This document shows, piece after piece, positions 18,573 to 25,100 of a stretch of DNA of 64,000 nucleotides (its first letter is position 1; the number at the start of each line of letters is the position of its first letter). The position numbers were made by a program, and so were the translations under genes. Origin of the DNA: Occallatibacter savannae. GTDB taxonomy: Bacteria; Acidobacteriota; Terriglobia; Terriglobales; Acidobacteriaceae. Under the pieces are notes generated by a model that did not search any database, had not been told where the DNA came from, and saw only the letters and a program-made list of their open reading frames with translations. Location: positions 124,001-188,000 of the forward strand of contig NZ_QFFY01000008.1 in the NCBI RefSeq assembly GCF_003131205.1, given 5' to 3'.

Positions 18573-19223
18573 ATGGCAGAATCGACTCCCGAACGCGCAA
18601 GAATTTTTCAGGCTGCTCTCGCCGACCATCTTCAAATCGTCAAGGCTCTCAACGACCAGCAACGCGTGCTCGACCAGATCGCGTCCGAGATGGTCCTCGC
18701 CGTCCGCATGGGCGGCAAGATCCTCTGGTGCGGCAACGGCGGCAGCGCCGCTGACGCGCAGCACCTCAATGGCCAGCTTGTCGTTCGATTCCGCCACGAC
18801 CGCGCCGGCATCCCCTCCATTGCGCTCTCCACGGATACGTCGATCCTTACCGCAGCCAGCAACAACTACGGCTACGAGCACATTTTCCAACGCCAGGTGG
18901 AGACTCTGGCCCGCAAGGGCGACGTCGTCGTCGCGGTGTCAACGTCCGGCAACAGCCGCAACGTATTTCTGGCCCTTGAAGCCGCTCGCAAAATCGGAGC
19001 CGTCACCGTCGCCTTCACCGGCAAGGGCGGAGGCCTGATCGCGAAAGCCGCCGACTTCCTGTTCGAGGTCCCTTCGAACGACACGCCCCGCATCCAGGAG
19101 GCGCACATCCTGGCCGGCCACATCCTGTGCGAGATCCTCGAACTGGAACTTACCCAGACTGCTGCCGTTCCTGGCCAGAACGGAGCCGGACTTAGAAGTC
19201 CTCTTCCGTCTCGTTCTCTGTGA
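18573..19223 (+). CDS. gmhA: Phosphoheptose isomerase (sedoheptulose-7-phosphate isomerase)
   Basis: Converts sedoheptulose 7-phosphate to D-glycero-D-manno-heptose 7-phosphate, the first step of LPS heptose synthesis. 216 residues. A single SIS domain with WCGNGGSAADAQHLNGQLV (substrate and zinc-site region, about residues 50-68), STDTSILTAASNNYGYEHIF, VSTSGNSRNV and the C-terminal QEAHILAGHILCEILE histidine motif are all present. I chose the ATG at 18573, preceded by AGGAAC. The longer open frame from 18426 adds a segment with no family similarity. The last 32 bp overlap the end of the convergent small membrane-protein gene. Confidence 0.93.
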   Translation: MAESTPERARIFQAALADHLQIVKALNDQQRVLDQIASEMVLAVRMGGKILWCGNGGSAADAQHLNGQLVVRFRHDRAGIPSIALSTDTSILTAASNNYGYEHIFQRQVETLARKGDVVVAVSTSGNSRNVFLALEAARKIGAVTVAFTGKGGGLIAKAADFLFEVPSNDTPRIQEAHILAGHILCEILELELTQTAAVPGQNGAGLRSPLPSRSL

Positions 19224-19437
19224 GATTTGGGAGAGAATCCGGAAAATCATTGCCCGCATCCTGAAGCCGCGAGAGCGTTTTCCGGTAGAACCAGGCCGCA
19301 GCCAGACCCCCCACAACCGCGGAGGCGGCAGCAATCGCCCCAACCCGGAGCCAGCCCTGGGGAGCAGTACCGGGCGTTGCCGCGCCCGCGGTGGACGCGT
19401 CCGGCTCCGAACTGGATGATTTCAAGGTGTTTGGCAT
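19192..19437 (-). CDS. Small single-span membrane protein, unknown
   Basis: Not recognised. About 81 residues from the ATG at 19437 (a TTG at 19458 would add seven). A Ser/Ala/Thr-rich N-terminus is followed by one TM helix (about 31-52, VGAIAAASAVVGGLAAAWFY) and an acidic C-terminal tail ending NETEEDF. The orientation is probably N-out or simple bitopic. Its 3' end overlaps gmhA by 32 bp in convergent orientation. Coding status is supported by the coherent TM segment and by low similarity to shadow-frame composition, not by homology. Confidence 0.55.
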   Translation of the reverse strand: MPNTLKSSSSEPDASTAGAATPGTAPQGWLRVGAIAAASAVVGGLAAAWFYRKTLSRLQDAGNDFPDSLPNLTENETEEDF

Positions 19438-19557
19438 CAAGCGGCCTGATCCCAGCAATTTTCATTCTAGCTGCAACCTGAGGCAACCAAAGGCTCGGCT
19501 TACGTGTCCAACTGGTCAGTACGGCCAGCGTCCCGCATGGCGAGAAAATATCGATTT

Positions 19558-19586
19558 TTGTATTTGCTCAAAACGGAATCTATAGT
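19558..19586 (+). promoter_or_regulatory. Probable promoter of the 19920 gene
   Basis: TTGTAT (19558-19563), a 17-bp spacer and TATAGT (19581-19586) in a locally AT-rich island. This would leave a 5' leader of over 300 nt before the ATG at 19920. Confidence 0.4.
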
Positions 19587-19919
19587 ATCGTGTAGATATT
19601 CCGGTGATGGAGAGTGGTCCTCCTGATCACGCCAAAGCTGGAAGTAGTTTGCGTCACTGGCCTCCCGGCACGAACAGCAAAACGTTCGTGCCGTCTTTTT
19701 TGCTCTGAACCCGCCCTTACCCCGTTCCGCCGCGTCCTCCTTTTCCGTTGCAGCCAGTTTCTCCCGCCGACGGCGACTCGTTCCCACCCTGCGTCCTGCT
19801 GCGGGAAAAATCCGTCCAAACCAAAACCGCCTAGGTTGGGTAAGCGGGCCCGGCCTTCCCAGCCGACTGGCCGCTCTTTTCCAAGTCGCTCAGACGAGCG
19901 CAATCCACAACGGAGACCA

Positions 19920-21314
19920 ATGCGCTTAGTCCTCTCAGCCCACGTCGCGACCCGAGTTGGCCTGATCGCGCTGGCACTTCTACCAGGTTCTCTGTGCGCC
20001 CAGCAAAAGAGCCCCGCGACAAATACCTCCGCTGCAGAGACGCTGCCCTCCGCTCCCCAGCCCATCATCGAAGCCGCGGATTCCGATTACCCGATTTCGA
20101 ACCCGCGGCTCCCGAGTACTGAATCTGGCCTCCTTCCGCAGCAGACGTCTCCCCAGCAGCCCGACGAGAAAACCCGCCGCGACCTCGCCGAAGAGCAGCT
20201 CAAGGCTCAGGAGAAGCAGCGGGTCATGGGCGTGATGGCCACCTTCAACACAACCACCAACAAGAACGCCGTTCCTCTTGCGCCGGCGCAGAAATTCAAG
20301 CTCTTCTTCAAAAGCGCCACCGATCCCTGGCCGTTTCTCCTGGCCGGCTCGGTAGCAGGCATAGGCCAGGCCACCGACAGCTATCCGGAGTGGGGCCAGG
20401 GCGCGCAGGGTTACGCCAAGCGCTTTGGCGCTGCCTATTCTGACGCCTTCATCGGCAATTTCTTCGGCAATGCAGTTCTGCCCACTCTTCTGCATGAGGA
20501 TCCGCGCTACTTCCAGAAGGGAACCGGCTCCCCCGCAAAGCGCTTCCTCTGGGCCGCGAGCAGCACCTTCTGGTGCAAGCGCGATAAGGGCACCTGGGGT
20601 CCGAACTACGCCAACGTCGGCGGAAACCTCATCGGGGCGGCCATCGCCCGCGCCTACTATCCCGCGACCGAGCGCGACTTCGCCGACGTCATGACCGATG
20701 GCCTCACCGTATCCGTCGAAGGCATCGTTGGCGCCGAGCTCATCGAGTTCTGGCCGGACATCGTGCGCCATCACAAGAAGAAGGCCGCTCAGCGCACCCA
20801 GCAACAATCAGCGGATTCCGTCTGCAGCCCGCAAGAGTCTAAAATGTCCGGGAGAGCACCTGCGCACATGATCCTGAAAAGCAAACTGTTCCTCGGCCTC
20901 GCCGTCTCCGCGCTCACCGCTGCCAGCTACGCCCAGTGGTCAAACCCGGCGAATGAAGTCCCGGCGTACCATGCCGCCGCTCCGCTGAAAGTTTCAGCGC
21001 TGCCGCCGATCCTCGCAGGAGCCAAGCTCACCGGAGAGCACTTCCAGTACCCCTGGCAGGTCCACGTCTACCAGCAAGCCGCCAAGGTCGGCAACGTGCT
21101 CTACCAGCTCCCTTGCAACTGCCGCTGCGACCGCGCCCTCGGCCACACCAGCCTCCGCAGCTGCTACGAGGGCTATCACGGCACCGAGTGCTCCACCTGC
21201 GCGCAAGAGGCCTTTTACGCCTACGCCATGACCAAGGCCGGCAAGACCCCCGCCGAGATCCGCGCCGGCATCTCCCAGCACGCCTACGAGCAAATCAACC
21301 TCGAACAGCAGTAA
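19920..21314 (+). CDS. Fused ORF: exported acidobacterial unknown + CYCXC-type metal-binding exported protein
   Basis: A single open frame of 464 residues from the ATG at 19920 (GGAG eight bases upstream) containing what look like two proteins. Part 1 (1-316): signal peptide (LALLPGSLCAQQ), a Gln/Pro/Ser-rich linker, then a glycine-rich hydrophobic region FFKSATDPWPFLLAGSVAGI with FGNAVLPTLLHEDPRYFQKG. This resembles a widespread but uncharacterised exported acidobacterial protein. Part 2 (about 317-464) begins MILKSKLFLGLAVSALTAASYAQ, a complete second signal peptide, and continues with a PCNCRCDR...GHTSLRSCYEGYHGTEC block of the CYCXC/PCYCGC family. A signal peptide in the middle of a polypeptide is not expected, so an internal start is likely. 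See the separate entry. Confidence 0.6.
   Translation: MRLVLSAHVATRVGLIALALLPGSLCAQQKSPATNTSAAETLPSAPQPIIEAADSDYPISNPRLPSTESGLLPQQTSPQQPDEKTRRDLAEEQLKAQEKQRVMGVMATFNTTTNKNAVPLAPAQKFKLFFKSATDPWPFLLAGSVAGIGQATDSYPEWGQGAQGYAKRFGAAYSDAFIGNFFGNAVLPTLLHEDPRYFQKGTGSPAKRFLWAASSTFWCKRDKGTWGPNYANVGGNLIGAAIARAYYPATERDFADVMTDGLTVSVEGIVGAELIEFWPDIVRHHKKKAAQRTQQQSADSVCSPQESKMSGRAPAHMILKSKLFLGLAVSALTAASYAQWSNPANEVPAYHAAAPLKVSALPPILAGAKLTGEHFQYPWQVHVYQQAAKVGNVLYQLPCNCRCDRALGHTSLRSCYEGYHGTECSTCAQEAFYAYAMTKAGKTPAEIRAGISQHAYEQINLEQQ
20868..21314 (+). CDS. CYCXC/PCYCGC-motif exported protein (probable internal start)
   Basis: In-frame internal start within the 19920-21314 frame. ATG 20868 is preceded by GGGAGAG (20850-20856) and encodes its own Sec signal peptide. 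The 148-residue product has the Cys cluster PCNCRCDR (about residue 85), SCYEGYHGTECSTCAQEAF and a helical C-terminus ending EQINLEQQ. PCYCGC-motif proteins are exported and thought to bind a metal or cluster through these cysteines. The sequence TCTAAAAT just upstream even resembles a -10 box. I think this is the real second gene and that the stop of the upstream gene was lost, but the alternative is a true fusion. Confidence 0.6.
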   Translation: MILKSKLFLGLAVSALTAASYAQWSNPANEVPAYHAAAPLKVSALPPILAGAKLTGEHFQYPWQVHVYQQAAKVGNVLYQLPCNCRCDRALGHTSLRSCYEGYHGTECSTCAQEAFYAYAMTKAGKTPAEIRAGISQHAYEQINLEQQ

Positions 21315-21356
21315 AGCGCCTGCGCATCTTCATCGCGATTCGCATCTGAACGATGA

Positions 21357-21659
21357 GTGACAACGAGCGCGCTCAGAACTTATTCAGCTCCCTGGCAAGG
21401 CGAACTCATCCTCGCCTGCCGCAAATGCCAGAAGAAGCTTAGCGCCCACAAGCATCTCCACCCGCTCGCAAAGCTGAAAAAGCTCGTCAAGCGTCACAAC
21501 AGAGAACATCCAGACCGCCCGCTGCACGTCATCAACGTCCCCTGCATGGACCTCTGCCCCAAAGACGGAGTCACCGTCTGCCGCCCCGCTCGAGATCCCG
21601 ATCTGCTTTCAATTCTGCGCAATACCGAAGACCTCCGGCTGCTTGCCCAATCCCGGTAA
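21357..21659 (+). CDS. Small Cys-containing protein, thioredoxin-like ferredoxin type
   Basis: 100 residues. ACRKCQKKL (about residues 20-28) and VPCMDLCPKDGVTVC (about 61-75) give CxxC and CxxxC spacings like thioredoxin-fold [2Fe-2S] ferredoxins. The middle (LKKLVKRHNREHPDRPLHVI) is basic. The start is uncertain. GTG at 21357 fits this frame, while an ATG four bases earlier (21353) opens a different frame that stops after about 30 codons. Spacing to the preceding gene is 42 bp, so co-transcription is plausible. Function is unknown; a redox or metal-handling role is inferred from cysteines only. Confidence 0.6.
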   Translation: MTTSALRTYSAPWQGELILACRKCQKKLSAHKHLHPLAKLKKLVKRHNREHPDRPLHVINVPCMDLCPKDGVTVCRPARDPDLLSILRNTEDLRLLAQSR

Positions 21660-21759
21660 ACCCGACCGGAACTGCAGTAGAATGGACAATGCAGCACGAG
21701 CCAGCCGGCCGGCTCGCACCGAACTGCGCTTCTGCAACATCAAATGAAGTGCAGCAATT

Positions 21760-22113
21760 GGGGGCGTCACGGTTTCGACGGGATCGATTGCGGCATGGGA
21801 GGCATGTCGGGGTGTGGGCACCCGTAATCGCCTGCAAGAACAAAGTTGCCAACGACAATCTGGCACTTGCTGCTTAATTAACTAAGCAGCCGTCTCTCGC
21901 GGCTTCGCCTATGGGCTGCGAATCAGACGTCATTCAGTAGGCTGGTGGCTGCGGCTCGGTCCGTGTTGCAGCCATAAGATCATCGGACTAGCTTCCGGCG
22001 CATCTTGTCCGTTCTGAGCGCCTGAGGCGAAAACATGCGGAACTGGACTGAGCATGGATTCTCCCGGCTGACAGCGATTTCGGACGCGGGTTCAACTCCC
22101 GCCGCCTCCACCA
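21760..22113 (+). ncRNA. ssrA: Transfer-messenger RNA (tmRNA)
   Basis: Rescues stalled ribosomes and adds a degradation tag. The 5' end GGGGGCG pairs with CGCCTCC before the 3' CCA at 22111-22113 (acceptor stem, one G-U). The conserved CACGGTTTCGACGGG follows the 5' end. The T-arm GCGGGTTCAACTCCCGC closes the 3' half. The tag-coding frame ends ANDNLALAA followed by TAA. Judged by the upstream AAUC-GCC context, the resume codon is probably GCC, giving a tag ACKNKVANDNLALAA, but the exact resume position is inferred. Length is 354 nt, normal for a one-piece tmRNA. Confidence 0.96.
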
Positions 22114-22138
22114 ACTTTCGCCCAAAGGGCGAAAGTTG
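22112..22138 (+). terminator. Hairpin immediately after tmRNA
   Basis: A perfect 12-bp stem CAACTTTCGCCC / GGGCGAAAGTTG with a three-base loop, starting at the last bases of ssrA. There is no long T-run after it, so it may act as an RNA 3'-end processing stop rather than a classic intrinsic terminator. Confidence 0.65.
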
Positions 22139-22618
22139 TCCCGCAGAGGCCTCGGCGAAGGCGTACAGCAGCTTCCAATCAGTGCGTTTCCCTAGTGCTT
22201 TCAACCACGTTACGGTGGATCCTGCTCTGGAATGCAGACTAGATTAAGTACGTCTATCTCCTTCAAAGCCTCGACCGCCAACATCACTACACGGCATCAC
22301 CGAAGACCTCGTCTCTCTCGCCTCTCAAAGCACAACACCGGCGAAGTGAAGCACACTTCACTATTCCGCCTTGGCGGGTCCGGACCTACATAGCTTTCGC
22401 CGATGAGAATCGTGCTACCGCCTTCGAAACATATCTGAAATCGGGCTCCGGGCCGGGCCTTCGCTAAGAGACACGCTTTTGAAGAATCATTGTCAGTCGC
22501 AGTTCAGCCGGCGTTTGACCCTGCTCGACAAAGCTGCAAAGACCGGTCGAATCACAAGCCATCCTCTCTTTGCCTATGCAATAATCCCGCAGTGCCCATC
22601 GACATCTACGCTGCTGCA
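22139..22618. other. Gene-poor stretch downstream of ssrA
   Basis: About 480 bp with no convincing ORF, no repeat array and no recognisable RNA. It carries a degenerate GCCTCGGCGAAGGCG piece near 22146 resembling the dispersed palindromic repeat. tmRNA 3' ends are common integration sites, but no integrase or duplicated att sequence is seen. Confidence 0.5.
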
Positions 22619-22852
22619 ATGGCGGCTGACCGATTCCCCGGTTCCGAACGAGTCGTCTCTTTGCTCGGGTCCGCTTTCTTTTTCTGGATGGCAGTGAGGG
22701 GCGTGAAAAAGGGCGAGGTCGAACTCGGATTGGCTACTTTCAGTAGGCGACGTCATGGGTCAATCCTCTTGTGGTTCGGGATCTTGATGAATGTTGCAAT
22801 TGGCATAATGTGCCTCCTGGGTTCTGTCTTCGGGCGTGACATCTGGAGATAA
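22619..22852 (+). CDS. Small membrane protein, hypothetical
   Basis: Not recognised. About 77 residues with two TM-like segments (RVVSLLGSAFFFWMAVRGV and ILLWFGILMNVAIGIMCLLGSVF) separated by a basic loop (FSRRRHG), which would lie in the cytoplasm by the positive-inside rule. The start is unsure. ATG 22619 has no ribosome-binding site, and a GTG at 22592 is an alternative. A real small gene is suggested by the two coherent hydrophobic helices in an otherwise empty region. Confidence 0.4.
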   Translation: MAADRFPGSERVVSLLGSAFFFWMAVRGVKKGEVELGLATFSRRRHGSILLWFGILMNVAIGIMCLLGSVFGRDIWR

Positions 22853-23067
22853 CTCCATGGAACTCTTGTGTACCTCTCACGTACTTGAAAGCCGCGTTCC
22901 TTGCCCTTGAGCGTTTCTCGCGTCGTCAAAAATCAACAACTTTCTTAGACCAGTGTGGCTAGATAATCCGGGGTGGACCAGAAGCTGGCTTTAAACCTCA
23001 CATCAGCTCGATGAGGTCCCTCCCCTATACTGGCCCTAATTCAAATCTCTGATCTGCGGGTTGAACC

Positions 23068-24450
23068 ATGAACGTGAAGCGTCCACCCCGTCTGGCGGCG
23101 GTGAGCCTGTTGTTGCTCGTCCTCCCGGCCCTTGCGCAGCAGCCTGCCCCCGAATTCATGCCGCTTGAAGCTGCGGAACCCACCCTGCAGGCGTTTGCCG
23201 GTTCACTGCCCCCAGAGCTCCAAACCAACGTTGCCGGCTGGTCCGACTGGGTCAAGGCTCAGGATGTTTCGATCCGCGAGCGCCTGGTCAAAGGAGAAGA
23301 CGACACCCTGACCAACCTGTTGCGCTGGGGAGTCACCTTCACCGACGAGTACCAGATCAACCGCGAATACCTCGCCAAATACGGAACCAGCACGCTGGTC
23401 AACGCCTTTGCCGACAAGCGAGCCAACGACCTCGTCCGCGCGCTCGCGGCTCCGGGCTCCAGCCAGGGTATGCAGCAGATGCGGGCATTCCTCCTTAAGC
23501 AGGGCTACTCGTTCCGTACCCCCAGAGAGCGAGCGCGCGTCAAGCAGCATCTGCTCGACAACCTCGCTCGCATGCGCGATGAGTTCGCGCAGTTCCGCGA
23601 GAAACTCAAGACAGCCGACAGTGCGGAGGAAGGCAATCTGTACGCCGAGCGGGGTATCTCGCTCGATTCAAATCTCTGGCCCGACTACGCGCTCGACCGC
23701 AGCCTCTCCGAACTCCTCGACGCCGGACTGTTGAAGCGCGGAAGCATTCGCAAAATTGCGGTCGTCGGTCCCGGACTTGATTTCGCGAACAAGGACTTCG
23801 GGAACGATTTCTATCCGCCTCAGTCCTTCCAGAGTTTCGCCATTCTGGACTCGCTGGCACGCCTCGGCCTGACCGATCTCGCCAACTTCGAGCTCTACAC
23901 GCTGGACATCAGCCCGAGCGTGAACATCCACATCGCCGCAACTCAGAAGACCGCGACGGCCGGCAAGCCCTATGTCGTGCAGTTGCCCTGGAACAGTTCG
24001 GTCCCGTTCAGTCCGGAGTACTTCGCAGCGTTCCAGCCGTGGTGGCAGCAACTGGGCAGCCGTATCGGAGCCGCCGTGAAGCCGGTGCAGGTCCCGGGCA
24101 AAGTGGCAGATGACGTCCAAATTCGCGCCGTGAGCATCCGCCCGGAGATCGCGCGCCGTGTCACCCCGATCGACATGAATGTCGTGTTCCAGCGCTTGCC
24201 GTTGAAAGATGAGCAGCGTTTCGACCTGATCATCGGGACCAACATCTTTATCTACTACGGACCCTTTGAGCAGTCGCTTGCGCGCGCCAATCTGGGCGCG
24301 ATGTTAAAGCCAGGCGGCATTGTGCTCAGCAATGACATGCTATCCGGCAAAGTGCCTTCCCGCCTTGTCGAAGCTCATCGAACAGACATTGTGGTCAGGT
24401 CGAACCCTCAGATTGTCGAGCACGTATTCTGCTATCGACGGGAGCCATAG
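23068..24450 (+). CDS. Exported protein with methyltransferase-like C-terminal fold
   Basis: 460 residues with a clear Sec signal peptide (MNVKRPPRLAAVSLLLLVLPALAQQ). An N-terminal helical domain (about 50-210) contains LDNLARMRDEFAQFREKLK. The second half looks like a class I SAM-dependent methyltransferase: IRKIAVVGPGLDFANKD (motif-I-like, about 228), FELYTLDIS (motif-II-like acidic residue, about 277) and FDLIIGTNIFIYYGPFEQSL with MLKPGGIVLSND (about 384-425). The last block is close to the CheR motif DLIxCRNxxIYF. SAM is not normally available outside the cytoplasm, so export plus this fold is odd. The gene is convergent with the response regulator and only five bases separate the two stops. 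Activity is unproven; the fold call is by eye. Confidence 0.65.
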   Translation: MNVKRPPRLAAVSLLLLVLPALAQQPAPEFMPLEAAEPTLQAFAGSLPPELQTNVAGWSDWVKAQDVSIRERLVKGEDDTLTNLLRWGVTFTDEYQINREYLAKYGTSTLVNAFADKRANDLVRALAAPGSSQGMQQMRAFLLKQGYSFRTPRERARVKQHLLDNLARMRDEFAQFREKLKTADSAEEGNLYAERGISLDSNLWPDYALDRSLSELLDAGLLKRGSIRKIAVVGPGLDFANKDFGNDFYPPQSFQSFAILDSLARLGLTDLANFELYTLDISPSVNIHIAATQKTATAGKPYVVQLPWNSSVPFSPEYFAAFQPWWQQLGSRIGAAVKPVQVPGKVADDVQIRAVSIRPEIARRVTPIDMNVVFQRLPLKDEQRFDLIIGTNIFIYYGPFEQSLARANLGAMLKPGGIVLSNDMLSGKVPSRLVEAHRTDIVVRSNPQIVEHVFCYRREP

Positions 24451-24455
24451 CGTCG

Positions 24456-25100
24456 TCAGCTATTCACAATCCCCTGCGACACCGCGAACCGCGTCAGCTC
24501 CGCGATGCTCCGCAGGCCCAATTCATCCATCAGGCTATTGCGGTGAAACTCCACCGTTTTCGGCGAGATTCCCAGCGAAGCCGAAATCTGTTTCGTTGAC
24601 TTGCCCTCCGCAACCAGCTGCAGCACCTCGCGTTGCCGTGGAGTCAACTTGGTTCCAAACATCTCAGCCGGATTCTGCTTCGGATGGAGGCTCGACAGAC
24701 GCGCAGCCTCAGCGCCAGCGTGCGGAGTCACATAGAACCGGTCCTCCAGCGCCATCTTGATCGCCGAAATCAGTTCATTGGTGGCGGATTGTTTTGCCAC
24801 GTACGCCTTTGCCCCAGCCGCGAACGCCGCATGCAGATACGCGGGCGCGAGCTGCTGCGTCACGAACACAATCTTCACCGACGGCAGCATCTTCACGAGG
24901 CGATGTGCCGTTTCAATTCCGTTCAACTCCGGCATGCCCACGTCGAGCACCACCACATCGGGCTTCAGCTGCTGAGCCTGCTCCAGCAGAGCGCGCCCAT
25001 TCGGAGCAGTGCCAACCACTTCAAACTCCGTTGACAGCAGGCGAGCAAGCCCCTCCAGCATCAGGGTATGGTCGTCCGCAATCATCACACTCTTATTCAT
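24456..25100 (-). CDS. NarL/FixJ-family response regulator
   Basis: 214 residues. Receiver domain at 1-120 with phospho-acceptor Asp53 (VVVLDVGMPE), acidic pocket DD at 9-10 and conserved Lys about 103 (AYVAKQ). A LuxR-type HTH at about 148-205 (LTPRQREVLQLVAEGKSTKQ, then SPKTVEFHRNSLMDELG) binds DNA. Its ATG overlaps the end of the hybrid kinase gene (stop within GCATGAATAA), so the two are translationally coupled and form a two-component pair. The kinase has a HisKA_3-type dimerisation domain, which normally partners NarL regulators. The target genes are not known. Confidence 0.94.
   Translation of the reverse strand: MNKSVMIADDHTLMLEGLARLLSTEFEVVGTAPNGRALLEQAQQLKPDVVVLDVGMPELNGIETAHRLVKMLPSVKIVFVTQQLAPAYLHAAFAAGAKAYVAKQSATNELISAIKMALEDRFYVTPHAGAEAARLSSLHPKQNPAEMFGTKLTPRQREVLQLVAEGKSTKQISASLGISPKTVEFHRNSLMDELGLRSIAELTRFAVSQGIVNS

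Noticed and set aside
22139..23067. Prophage or genomic island at the tmRNA attachment site
   Set aside because: No integrase, phage gene or duplicated att sequence was found in the window.
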